This document shows positions 53,965 to 62,732 of a stretch of 64,000 nucleotides of DNA, piece by piece. The stretch is taken from positions 310,001-374,000 of the forward strand of contig JAWKTX010000006.1 of NCBI GenBank assembly GCA_041398825.1, in the 5' to 3' direction. A program made the translations under genes and the position numbers. Numbering within the stretch: position 1 is the first letter of the stretch; each line of letters starts with the position of its first letter. Source of the stretch: Planctomycetaceae bacterium (GTDB lineage: Bacteria > Planctomycetota > Planctomycetia > Planctomycetales > Planctomycetaceae). The notes beneath the pieces are model-generated. The model saw only the letters and a list, made by a program, of their open reading frames with translations, had not been told where the DNA came from and made no database searches.

Positions 53965-54979
53965 TGAAGATGAACGGCTGAACGCCGGTATCCATCGAAT
54001 CCGTCATCTCGCCAGCATGATAGCTACTGCGAACAAAAGGTCCGCTGGCGACCATTCGGAAGCCCATTTCGCGAGCGATTTGCCCAAGCTCGTTGAATTC
54101 CTCCGGCGGCAGATATCTTTCGACGGGAAGGTGATCGGGAGTTGGCTGAAGATACTGGCCGAGCGTAAGAATATCACAGTCGACAGCGCGCAGATCGGCG
54201 AAGACCTGAATCAATTCTTCCCGAGTTTCACCCAAACCCAGCATCAGGCCGCTTTTCGTTGGCATTTTCGGAGCTTCGCTTCGAACCTGACTCAGCAGGT
54301 CTAACGTTCGCTGGTACTCAGCATTCCTTCGAACACGATGATAAAGCCGCGGGACTGTTTCTGTGTTGTGATTAAACACGTCCGGCTGAGATTCGATGAC
54401 GCGGCTGATAGCCGCGCGGTTTCCCATGAAGTCTGGCGTCAGCACTTCGACCTGAGCTCCCGTTCGGCGGCGGACCGCAAGGACCGTCTGGTACCAGTGC
54501 TCTGCGCCGCCGTCTTTCAGATCATCTCGCGTGACGGATGTGATCACGACATATTTGAGGCCCAGCCGTTCAGCTGCTTCAGCAACACGTTCAGGTTCAT
54601 CAATCTGAAGTTGTTCTGTCTTGCCACGTGGTACCGAACAGAAGCCGCACGGGCGAGTGCAGACGTTTCCGCCGATCATGAATGTGGCGGTTTTCTGCGA
54701 CCAGCATTCTGTGCGATTCGGGCATTTAGCACTTTCGCAAACCGTCTCCAGTTTCAGGTCTTCGATGACATCATTCGTGTATGCCATGCCAGCCTGAGGC
54801 AACGGCCGTTTCAGCCATCTCGGCAAACGTCGAACGTGCCCCGTCGGATTGGAAGCCTGCAGCTGACTCGATACTTCAGGATTCGCCGTGGCGGAGCAAC
54901 AGTCTGATCCACTGCTGCACTGCCCACCCGACGAGCATGAGCCGGAATCAGACGGATTAATGATCGGTAAACTTGTCAT
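53939..54979 (-). CDS. lipA: lipoyl synthase
   Basis: A 346-residue radical SAM enzyme. Both clusters are present: the auxiliary one in CESAKCPNRTECW (C-x4-C-x5-C) and the radical SAM one in CTRPCGFCSV (C-x3-C-x2-C). RLPRWLKRPLP and the late GLGETREELIQVF and LTLGQYLQPTPDHLPVERY are diagnostic. It inserts two sulfurs into octanoyl chains bound to E2 and GcvH proteins. The N-terminus has an extra Cys/Ser-rich leader (SGSCSSGGQCSSGSDCC) not found in typical LipA. It overlaps lipB by 23 bases. Confidence 0.95.
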   Translation of the reverse strand: MTSLPIINPSDSGSCSSGGQCSSGSDCCSATANPEVSSQLQASNPTGHVRRLPRWLKRPLPQAGMAYTNDVIEDLKLETVCESAKCPNRTECWSQKTATFMIGGNVCTRPCGFCSVPRGKTEQLQIDEPERVAEAAERLGLKYVVITSVTRDDLKDGGAEHWYQTVLAVRRRTGAQVEVLTPDFMGNRAAISRVIESQPDVFNHNTETVPRLYHRVRRNAEYQRTLDLLSQVRSEAPKMPTKSGLMLGLGETREELIQVFADLRAVDCDILTLGQYLQPTPDHLPVERYLPPEEFNELGQIAREMGFRMVASGPFVRSSYHAGEMTDSMDTGVQPFIFNEILSVGE

Positions 54980-55709
54980 TGACCTGCACCCTGGTTCTCT
55001 TCAGGAATGGATGCCCCGAATGAATATGATATTCAGGGTAGCCGAGTTCTTCACATAAATTCTGAATCAGCGACGCCCGTACTTGTGACATTTGAGTGGG
55101 CCGCACTCGCTCTGCGTCGAGAGATGAGATTTTCTGCCCGAGCAACCCCCGACCAATCTCTCGCTGTTCATCAAGTCGACTGCTTACGTTCAGGCAGATC
55201 CCAAAACTCGTAACACCGTCTTCGACACGAATGCCGATTTCGCTGATCACTCCGTGTCGACCTTCAACCACGGAATCGTCCGTCAGACCGGGGCGGGCTG
55301 AAACCTGCTGCTCTCGACATGACAGTACAACCGCACGAAGGAGATGGTCCCGGTATTCCGCTGCGTTCATTCCACACTCCGGAAGCGAAATCACGACATA
55401 GGCGATCAGTTGCCCGGGTTGGTGCAGGATCGCATGGCCATCGCGTTTGACGCGGTGAACCGAAATTAATCGTGCTTCCAGCTCTCGTGGATCTGCCGGC
55501 AGTTCCAGCAGGTTGCTGTCTGCCCCCATCGTCACAGCCGGTGGATGCTCGCACATCAGGATGGCCGCATTGATACGACTTTGGGAGCGTACTTCATGCA
55601 CCATCAGTTTCTGCAGCGCCAGCACTGACATCACGTCGACAAGTCCGAGGAGTCGGACTTCCGCGATGGTTGCGGTCTTACTGGTAAATGCTTCCCAATC
55701 GATGGTCAT
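54957..55709 (-). CDS. lipB: LipB-like octanoyltransferase with altered active site
   Basis: A 250-residue protein of the LipB fold that sits directly before lipA with overlap, so it should transfer octanoyl groups from acyl-ACP to lipoyl domains. Family segments are VTMGADSNLLELP, RDGHAILHQPGQLIAYVVISLP (usually RGG and YHGPGQ), EIGIRVEDGVTSFGICLNVS and KISSLDAERV. In the places where E. coli LipB has its catalytic Lys (RKIAS) and Cys (VPCG) I read RHGVIS and EIGRGLLG. Both catalytic residues therefore look absent. It may be divergent, use other residues, or contain a local reading error. Confidence 0.8.
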   Translation of the reverse strand: MTIDWEAFTSKTATIAEVRLLGLVDVMSVLALQKLMVHEVRSQSRINAAILMCEHPPAVTMGADSNLLELPADPRELEARLISVHRVKRDGHAILHQPGQLIAYVVISLPECGMNAAEYRDHLLRAVVLSCREQQVSARPGLTDDSVVEGRHGVISEIGIRVEDGVTSFGICLNVSSRLDEQREIGRGLLGQKISSLDAERVRPTQMSQVRASLIQNLCEELGYPEYHIHSGHPFLKRTRVQVNDKFTDH

Positions 55710-56120
55710 GCGGGTTGAAATAATACGGGATGGACCGAGCGACGATCACCGAGGCGCAACCTGTTAGTCAGGGTGGTCACCCGGTAAGAAAACGGCATCA
55801 TGCCGACATGCCGTGATTCTACCACGCACAACGACTTCAACCCAACGGAAGTCTGTGGTTCCATTCAGATTCGAAGCAGGGATCCGCTATTCCAGGTCTG
55901 ATTCTCAGGCATGGTATGCCGATCCCATGCTGGGCGGCCGCGTAAAATTGCATCCAGGAACGCGTAGCGAGGGGTAAAGCACCTGTCAGGCGTTGGCGTG
56001 GCCTGCTGATTCTGTCACGTGCAAAACGTCTGTAATTCGGCTCGAAGCCGGGTGATCCGGCCCCCGGATGACGATCCGGAGGGATACCAAATCAGATCAC
56101 AGGGCCAGCAGTGGAGTTCG
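55710..56120. other. intergenic region between flgE and lipB
   Basis: These 411 bases hold no gene. Two inverted repeats are visible: ACGGCAT/ATGCCGT at 55792-55798 and 55808-55814, and ATCCGG/CCGGAT at 56055-56060 and 56064-56069 with a CCC loop. Neither has a T-run in the downstream direction, so neither is a standard terminator. The lipB promoter must lie here. Confidence 0.45.
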
Positions 56121-57788
56121 CTATCGAATAATTGTGGTCAGCTCTTTCAGGACTTCATCGGTCACAGTGATTGTTCGCGCATTGGCCGAAAAGCCCCTCT
56201 GAGCAACAATCAGTCGCGTAAATTCCAGAGCCAGATCGACATTTGAGCCTTCGAGCTGTCCGGCTCTGATGGCACCACGGCCTCCGTTCAGAGCGTTCCC
56301 AATAACGGCTTCCCCGCTGGCAAGCGATGCCTCGTAATAGTTGTTTCCGGCACTGACAAGTCCATCGACATTACGAAACGACGCGATGGCAAGCTGGCCA
56401 AGTGCCAGCATCAGTCCGTTGCTGGTCAGGCCAAAGATTGTACCGTCGGAGTCGATCTGTACGTCGGAAAGTTGCCCTGGCTCATATCCATTTGCAGCGG
56501 CAGAAAGCGATGCGCGTGAGCCTGCTTCGGTCAGACCTTCGAAAGAGCCTGGTTCGCCAAAGGAAAGGGTCACTGTCTGCGGGGAAGGTACATTGTCAAA
56601 TTGAAAGGTGATATCAATATCCCCGGACGCGGTCCCTTTCACCTGCTGAAAAGAACCATCCTTGTTGAAGGCGATACCCTGAACGGAATTATCCAGCATG
56701 ACCCCTTCCGTGGGATCGATGACGGCTTCCATATCCCAGTCGTTGTCCGCTCTTTTCGTAAATTTCAGATTGACCGCGTGCCCCACTCCACGTTCATCGA
56801 ACACTTCGGTGGCTCGATAGTAGGAGTCGGCATTCTTACCGACCGATCGTGTGATAAAGCTGTAGGTTCTGAAATCAAAATCACCGATATTCCCCGGGAT
56901 ATCTTCAATCGACACGTCCAGCGATGAAGGGCCGGTGCTGCCAGCCGTGACTTCGATGTGTCCCAGCGAATCCAGACTGAACGTTGCATCACCGTATGCC
57001 GTTTGCAATTCAGTCATCAGACCGGCCACGGTTGTTGTGCCATCCACCGAAATCTCAGACGGAAATGGTGGAGTACCGTCAGATCGTGTGCCACCAAGAA
57101 TCAGCTTGTCGCCTGCGACATACGGAATGACGCTTCCGTCGAGATCATTCAGAAAATCCGTTCCGCTCGCTGCCGTGCCGCCCTTAGTGAGCGGAACCGA
57201 AAGTCGGAGCCTCTGAGCTACCGGCCCTGTGGCTGTCGACGGAAAGTTGCCACCAACTGTAATTTCGTCAGTGACTTTACCCGGAATTGCAACGCCCTTC
57301 GGCACCAGCAATCGATCGTCGCCCGGAGTCTGGAAGGATGGATTCACTCCGTCCGGTTCTCCAACGGTTCCAAATCGCTTGATCAGATTCCCCGTGGATG
57401 CGTCCACAAGATAGCCGTTCTCATCCAGCGAGAAAGACCCCGCTCGTGTGTAGTAAGTCTTTTCGCCCGAAGTCGCAACGAAGAACCCGCCGCCATCGAC
57501 GGCCACATCCAGGTCCTGCCCGGTGGCTTCCAGATTGCCCTGTGAGAAGTTCAGATCGACAAGCGAAATGCGACTTCCGGTACCAATCTGAACAGCATTC
57601 ACGCTGCCCAGCAAGCCGGTAGAGGCAGACGTGGAACCACGCTGAAGTTCGTACATCAAGTCTGAAAACAAAGCACGCGAGGATTTGAATGCTGTCGTAT
57701 TCAGGTTTGCAAGATTATTGCCGATCACTTCGAGCATCTTTTGATGCCCGCGAAGTCCGGAGATTCCGGTCAGGAGTGAATTTGCCAT
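56121..57788 (-). CDS. flgE: flagellar hook protein FlgE
   Basis: A 555-residue axial flagellar protein. The N-terminus LLTGISGLRGHQKMLEVIGNNLANLNTTAFKSSR is the coiled-coil D0 segment of rod and hook proteins, followed by LDVAVDGGGFFVAT and YYTRAGSFSLDENG. The C-terminus LEGSNVDLALEFTRLIVAQRGFSANARTIT is the matching D0 end. The long middle (TTVAGLMTELQTA, FNVPS-type FDNVPSPQTVTLS) places it as a hook rather than FlgF or FlgG, which are shorter. It follows flgD and fliK on the same strand, a usual hook-gene order. Confidence 0.93.
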   Translation of the reverse strand: MANSLLTGISGLRGHQKMLEVIGNNLANLNTTAFKSSRALFSDLMYELQRGSTSASTGLLGSVNAVQIGTGSRISLVDLNFSQGNLEATGQDLDVAVDGGGFFVATSGEKTYYTRAGSFSLDENGYLVDASTGNLIKRFGTVGEPDGVNPSFQTPGDDRLLVPKGVAIPGKVTDEITVGGNFPSTATGPVAQRLRLSVPLTKGGTAASGTDFLNDLDGSVIPYVAGDKLILGGTRSDGTPPFPSEISVDGTTTVAGLMTELQTAYGDATFSLDSLGHIEVTAGSTGPSSLDVSIEDIPGNIGDFDFRTYSFITRSVGKNADSYYRATEVFDERGVGHAVNLKFTKRADNDWDMEAVIDPTEGVMLDNSVQGIAFNKDGSFQQVKGTASGDIDITFQFDNVPSPQTVTLSFGEPGSFEGLTEAGSRASLSAAANGYEPGQLSDVQIDSDGTIFGLTSNGLMLALGQLAIASFRNVDGLVSAGNNYYEASLASGEAVIGNALNGGRGAIRAGQLEGSNVDLALEFTRLIVAQRGFSANARTITVTDEVLKELTTIIR

Positions 57789-57816
57789 CGCTCAATACCC
57801 TTTATTTTATTGCGAC

Positions 57817-58413
57817 TTAGTTTAAGACGCCGGTAATGTCAGCCAGTGAAGCAGCGATATGTTCCGTCTGATTGGGCACTGCGATGGACATCCTTACGCT
57901 CTCGCCGAACCTTGCGACTGTATCTACAACGCCTGAGACTCCACCACGAATCTGCACCGTCCTGCCCAGCAATGATGATGCCACCGAGAGGTCGTCGAAG
58001 TTGTTCTGCGACGATGACGGGACTTCGCTGATCGTATTAATGTCTTTCACAGGAACGGATTCGCCATTCACGGTCACCATCACGCTGCCACTCCGCTGAA
58101 TAACGCCTGATACGATGCCCGAATAAGAGTTGCCCTCCGGGTCCTGCCATCCCACTTTCTTTCCCAGCCACGCGGTGTCGCCGATTGCAAGCGCGGTCGC
58201 GGGTTCCTCTGGCGGCGAGGACTGAAGTTCGATCAACTTGTCGAGTTTCGTATTCTGTGTTTCAATCCCCTCAACCATGGAAAATTGAGCGAGTTGAAGC
58301 AGGAAATCTTCCTGTTTGGTTGGATCGAGTGGATCCTGGTTTTTCAGTGTGGTGGTGAACAGTTGCAGGAACTCGCTGCGCCCGGATTCCGCCGTAAATG
58401 ATGTGCTCGCCAT
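57817..58413 (-). CDS. flgD: flagellar hook capping protein FlgD
   Basis: A 198-residue protein. The conserved N-terminus FLQLFTTTLKNQDPLDPTKQEDFLLQLAQFSMVEGIETQNTKL is the FlgD mark (QDPLxP and LAQFSxVEG). The C-terminal part has beta strands and a GxVSGVxxRSGS-type segment. FlgD caps the growing hook so that FlgE can be added, and is absent from the mature hook. The gap to flgE is 28 bases and to fliK 41 bases, so the three form an operon. Confidence 0.92.
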   Translation of the reverse strand: MASTSFTAESGRSEFLQLFTTTLKNQDPLDPTKQEDFLLQLAQFSMVEGIETQNTKLDKLIELQSSPPEEPATALAIGDTAWLGKKVGWQDPEGNSYSGIVSGVIQRSGSVMVTVNGESVPVKDINTISEVPSSSQNNFDDLSVASSLLGRTVQIRGGVSGVVDTVARFGESVRMSIAVPNQTEHIAASLADITGVLN

Positions 58414-58454
58414 TTTCTGCTCAACTGATTTGTGGGATGAAACTCAGGATTCAT

Positions 58455-60215
58455 TCAGGCTCGAAAACTCAGCCGGTCGTTCTCGCCTGATCGATGGTCC
58501 CTTGCCGAAACACTACGATCAGACTCAGAGGCATTTCGAACCGCGCGGCGCCCCGTCCGCGAAATGCCTCGATGCGAGTCGGGATGACCATCCCCATGGG
58601 GATGGTGCCCGCGTCCGTGATGGCCGTTGGTGTCTGCCGACAGGAAATCAAGCGAACACAGCCCCATTTCACTGTTCCGCAGTTGCTGTTCAATTTCACT
58701 TCCGCGTGCCTGTAACATGTCCATCGTCACAGGCTCGAGGGCGGTTACGCGAATGTTCAGGCCCTGTTCTGTCCGACTCATCTGGATCACCAGTTCTCCC
58801 AGGTCGGGAGGATCCAAACGCATCGTCATTGACGATGGATCTGTTCGGTGCTGTTTGTGGACGTATTCATAGATTGCTCGGGAAACCTGAGCAGACAGAG
58901 GTTGCCGTAATTCCGCCGTGACCGATTCCCCGATGGAATTTCCCGCCGGGCCGACAATGACTTTGTTAAATGACGCCGGGGCCGCCGCATCGTCTGTGCT
59001 CGGTACTTTCGCATCCGTTGTCTGACGCCCATCAGAGGTCGGACTGGGGCGATCGAATTGAATGGAATTGGGAATCATTGCAGACATGGCCCGCAATGGA
59101 TCGGCTGCGATGGCCGGATTGATCGCAGAAGGGCGACCCGTCGCGCCACGACCGTTCATCGATACGATGCGGCCGATATCCCGGCCAACAGCGTCGGCAA
59201 GCCTCGCGAACGAAACTTCTGATTTCTCCGGCAACCGCGGGGACGAACGGAGGTTGTTCCACAATTGAGGACTGGAACTCGAATCCCCAAAGTTCGAACC
59301 ACCATGGTGCCTGTTAAAAACGGAATGGTGACCTTCGTTCGCGCCAGGAATCGCTCTGATGTTCAGGTTGCCCTCGCGTGCCAGACGCAGCCCTTCTGCT
59401 CGGGCCTGATCAGCGGGACTTGTCCTTAGCGCCTCGATCTGAAATGGAATGGATCCGTCCTTCAACCCCTCCAGAATTCGCTCCAACGAATGTACCGGAG
59501 CCCCCTGCGAGGCATCGCCGGCATCCACCGTTGATGCCGCCGCAGAAGGACTGATCAAACGATGAACATTCGTGTGGGCTGACACATGTTCGGGTGAATC
59601 GTTGACCTCCGGTACATGCCCAGAATTCTGCACGTCTGAATCAAGTGTTGCGATCGCTGGTCTGCTTCCCACGGCCGACTTTGTTAATGGTACAAAGTTC
59701 GTGGACGAAGACGTTGCTGATTTGGTCTTCAGCAACGGGAGTGATGGCTGCTCTGCATTTGATTGTCCCTCAGTCAGCACTGCGCCGTTTATTCCTGGTA
59801 GTTTCGGCTGAGCGTCGCTGTTCTTGTTACTTTGCTTCTGCTGATCCCCGTGCGAAATTGTCTGGACGAAACTAGCGATGTGGTTTGAATCTTCGCCGGA
59901 TCCCACCGTCGGCTTTTGAACAGCCGTTGCCGCTGTGTTTGCGTTAATCAGCAGTAACTGAAACTCACATTTGCATGAATGCTCTTTCCTCGGACGTGTT
60001 CCTTTTTCAGCGCGCTTTCGTTCGTCCGCCGCACTCGCTTCGCGTCGTTCGGCTCGTTGTCGCGCCCGCTCACGATCCGATGACCTGTCGGATTCCTTCT
60101 CCGAAGCAGTGGTCGGAGTCCGAATAGTGTCGCGTTCCACGGAACGATCGATGCCTTCAGCTCCCCGAAGGACGGGAATTGAGTTTGTAACAGGAATTGG
60201 AAGCAGCGATGTCAT
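58455..60215 (-). CDS. fliK: flagellar hook-length control protein FliK
   Basis: A 586-residue protein from ATG 60215. The long N-terminal and central part is polar, Ser/Asn/Thr-rich and low in order, as in FliK rulers. The C-terminal Flg_hook domain is clear: SMTMRLDPPDLGELVIQMSR, then LNIRVTALEPVTMDMLQARGSEIEQQLRNSEM and a LCSLDFLSAD ending, followed by a His-rich tail (HHGRGHHPHGDGHP). FliK measures hook length and switches export specificity. It is the first gene of this fliK-flgD-flgE unit. Confidence 0.85.
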   Translation of the reverse strand: MTSLLPIPVTNSIPVLRGAEGIDRSVERDTIRTPTTASEKESDRSSDRERARQRAERREASAADERKRAEKGTRPRKEHSCKCEFQLLLINANTAATAVQKPTVGSGEDSNHIASFVQTISHGDQQKQSNKNSDAQPKLPGINGAVLTEGQSNAEQPSLPLLKTKSATSSSTNFVPLTKSAVGSRPAIATLDSDVQNSGHVPEVNDSPEHVSAHTNVHRLISPSAAASTVDAGDASQGAPVHSLERILEGLKDGSIPFQIEALRTSPADQARAEGLRLAREGNLNIRAIPGANEGHHSVFNRHHGGSNFGDSSSSPQLWNNLRSSPRLPEKSEVSFARLADAVGRDIGRIVSMNGRGATGRPSAINPAIAADPLRAMSAMIPNSIQFDRPSPTSDGRQTTDAKVPSTDDAAAPASFNKVIVGPAGNSIGESVTAELRQPLSAQVSRAIYEYVHKQHRTDPSSMTMRLDPPDLGELVIQMSRTEQGLNIRVTALEPVTMDMLQARGSEIEQQLRNSEMGLCSLDFLSADTNGHHGRGHHPHGDGHPDSHRGISRTGRRAVRNASESDRSVSARDHRSGENDRLSFRA

Positions 60216-60440
60216 GATTCTGTACCAACTGGGTCCGCGACGAAGACCCACGTTCCTCGCAGTTTGAATCCGGCTGCAGGAACGTGTTCTTCTTCCTTCG
60301 TCATTTCACTGCAGTGCCACTGGCGAAGAATTGCCATGAAAATGGGGCACTGCGACGAATCCCCATGGGCACAAGCACCCACATAAACCGCACAACGCGC
60401 GTAATCAAACGCGTTAGAGATTCGAACAAGGGAGTGCCGC

Positions 60441-61805
60441 GTGGCTTTGCAGGTCAAATACCGTATCATGCCCCCCCGCGTCACGACGCGACTTCATCCC
60501 ATGACCTGCCCCTACCAATCAAAGTCTGTTCAGACCGTGGCATCGGAAATTCCTAATCAGCCAGACCCTCGAACGAGGGGTGATCGCCGTCAATCGTCGC
60601 TGAACGGAGACCTTATTCTGTTTCTGGAGTCCCTGACGGAAAGTCTGAAACACGTCATCTTTCAGCGTGCGGTACTGAGTCGTCCATCGTCAGAAACGGC
60701 AGAATTCCCCCGAGTCGATATGCGATTGGTGCGTCTGAAGTCCGGAGAACATCTGCAGGTAGCACGACGTACGAAAACGCAGGAATTCCATACGAATATC
60801 CCCCTGAATCCCTCAGATTTTGATACATCGCTTGCGTCTCTGGAACAGTTGCTCTCTCCTTTTATCTGGCAGGATTTTCGGATTGTTGGTCGTACGGCAA
60901 TTGTTGAATATTCAAAGCAGAAGAACACACTATGGAAATCTCGTCGCAAAGAGATTGATGACTCCGCCTCACTGACAACAACGCAGTCCGATCACAACAG
61001 AAAGCGTGCGTATTTAATTCCGGATGGAACCCCGGTGCCCTTCCTTGTCCATACAGGAATCATGACGGAATCCGGGCAGGTCCGCGCCCGTCACTATCAC
61101 AAGTTCCGACAGATCAATCGGTATCTCGAGTTCATACATGATGTCGTGGACTCCCTGCCGCAGGAGGGGCTTCGCGTAGTCGATTTTGGAAGCGGTAAAA
61201 GTTACCTGACTTTCGCCACGCATCACTTAATCAAACAAATTCTCAATCGCGATTGCGAAATCGTTGGCTTAGACCGCCGTGCCGATGTGGTTGCGACCTG
61301 TGAAGCGATCGCGAGGAAGCTGAATCTGGCGGGAATCCGTTTCGAAGTGGGAGAAATTGCGGGGTATCAGCCATCCGGGGCCGTGCACCTGGCAATCTCT
61401 TTGCATGCCTGTGACACGGCGACAGACGATGCCATCCAGCAGGCCGTCGCGTGGGAGGCAAACGTTATACTGGCCGTTCCCTGCTGTCAGCATGAATTGG
61501 CTGGCGTGATGGCTGGGAATGCACTTCCCGTGCTGACTGAGCACGGGATCCTGCGAGAGAGATTCGCGGCGATGACAACGGATGCAATGAGGGCTGAGGT
61601 ATTGGACGGGGTCGGTTATGATGCATCGCTGATTGAGTTCATCGATATGGAGCATACTCCGAAAAATATCCTGATCCGGGCCATTCGCCGGAAGAACGCG
61701 ACGGATGCAACACGGCGTCAATCTGCAATCGAACGACTCACTCACATGCGACATTTACTGAATATACCGCCGCTGAAGCTGGAGCGAATGCTGCTTCCGT
61801 CATGA
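60441..61805 (+). CDS. class I SAM-dependent methyltransferase (Methyltransf_32-like)
   Basis: A 454-residue protein. Residues 30-190 lack known motifs (ILFLESLTESLKHVIFQRAVL, HTNIPLNPSDF). The C-terminal half has SAM motif I VVDFGSGKSYLTFATHHL, then EIVGLDRRADVVATCEAIA, FEVGEIAGYQ and ISLHACDTATDDAI, with PCCQHELA as a Cys pair, as in the METTL25-like/Methyltransf_32 group. The substrate is unknown, perhaps RNA. The start is GTG 60441, with AAGGGAG at 60428-60434. A C7 run (60471-60477) sits near the start. The gene overlaps the next one by 4 bases (ATGA). Confidence 0.82.
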   Translation: MALQVKYRIMPPRVTTRLHPMTCPYQSKSVQTVASEIPNQPDPRTRGDRRQSSLNGDLILFLESLTESLKHVIFQRAVLSRPSSETAEFPRVDMRLVRLKSGEHLQVARRTKTQEFHTNIPLNPSDFDTSLASLEQLLSPFIWQDFRIVGRTAIVEYSKQKNTLWKSRRKEIDDSASLTTTQSDHNRKRAYLIPDGTPVPFLVHTGIMTESGQVRARHYHKFRQINRYLEFIHDVVDSLPQEGLRVVDFGSGKSYLTFATHHLIKQILNRDCEIVGLDRRADVVATCEAIARKLNLAGIRFEVGEIAGYQPSGAVHLAISLHACDTATDDAIQQAVAWEANVILAVPCCQHELAGVMAGNALPVLTEHGILRERFAAMTTDAMRAEVLDGVGYDASLIEFIDMEHTPKNILIRAIRRKNATDATRRQSAIERLTHMRHLLNIPPLKLERMLLPS

Positions 61806-62518
61806 ATCGAACGCTGATCACACTCTGTACTTACAATGAACGAGAAAACATTGAATTGCTCATACCCGAATTGCTGAGCACAGTTCCAGACATCTGCATT
61901 CTCGTAATCGATGATAATTCGCCTGATGGCACAGGTCAGTACGTGGATCAATTGTCCGAATCAAATCCTCAGATTCGAATCATCCATCGAGAAGGAAAAC
62001 TGGGGCTTGGCACTGCCACCGTTGCGGGATTCCAGTACGGTATTGAGCATCAGTTTGAACTGCTGATCAATATGGATGCGGACTTCAGCCACCAGCCCCG
62101 CCATATTCCTGAGATGTTGTCGGAAATCAAAAAAACGGATGTTGTCATCGGCTCACGATATGTCGCGGGCGGCGGTGTCGTTGGATGGAGTCTTCGACGG
62201 CATCTGATGAGCCGCACAATTAATCTCTGGGCCAGGCTGTTGTTAGGATTGAGGACCAGAGACAACAGTGGCAGCTTTCGGTGTTTCAGGGTTCCCTGTC
62301 TGGCGATGGTTGACTGGTCAAAAACCGTATCAAAAGGATATGCCTTTCAGGAAGAGATCCTTTACCGTCTCTCGCGGGCTGGGTGCAGCTTCTCAGAAAC
62401 ACCGATCCGCTTCGAAGATCGGCGATTCGGTACAACCAAGATCAATATGTACGAAGCGATGACAGCTGTGATCGATATCCTGAAAATGGGTTACCGTCGG
62501 CTGCTTCGGCAGGACTAA
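61802..62518 (+). CDS. polyprenol-phosphate mannose synthase-like GT2 glycosyltransferase
   Basis: A 238-residue GT2 enzyme. Seen are LCTYNERENIELLIPELL, VIDDNSPDGTG (nucleotide-binding DDxSxDGT), KLGLGTATVAGFQYG, NMDADFSHQP (DxD, metal) and YAFQEEILYRLSRAG. These match the Dpm1-type polyprenol monophosphomannose synthases, which make a mannosyl or glucosyl phospho-lipid donor in the membrane. No C-terminal transmembrane domain is present, as in the short forms. It is translationally coupled to the methyltransferase upstream. Confidence 0.9.
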   Translation: MNRTLITLCTYNERENIELLIPELLSTVPDICILVIDDNSPDGTGQYVDQLSESNPQIRIIHREGKLGLGTATVAGFQYGIEHQFELLINMDADFSHQPRHIPEMLSEIKKTDVVIGSRYVAGGGVVGWSLRRHLMSRTINLWARLLLGLRTRDNSGSFRCFRVPCLAMVDWSKTVSKGYAFQEEILYRLSRAGCSFSETPIRFEDRRFGTTKINMYEAMTAVIDILKMGYRRLLRQD

Positions 62519-62732
62519 ACGATCAGGAGTTGCTGTCTGCTACAACGCGCCGCGGCATAAGAAAGATCCGTCAGCCTCATCCCCCGCCTACGCTACCCGA
62601 TCTGACGCGTCGGTCAGAACCTGCGCCCAATTTCGCGCGGAATCTCATGCGCTTGCAATTCGAATGTGGCCGCGTCAATACTTGTCGGGGATTTGGCGCG
62701 TTGATTCCTTTCGAGCGATAGCAGGTGATGAG

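Noticed and set aside
60315..60345. sigma-54-like TGGC/TTGC pair upstream of the methyltransferase gene
   Set aside because: Spacing is one base short of the -24/-12 consensus and TGGCA is not matched.
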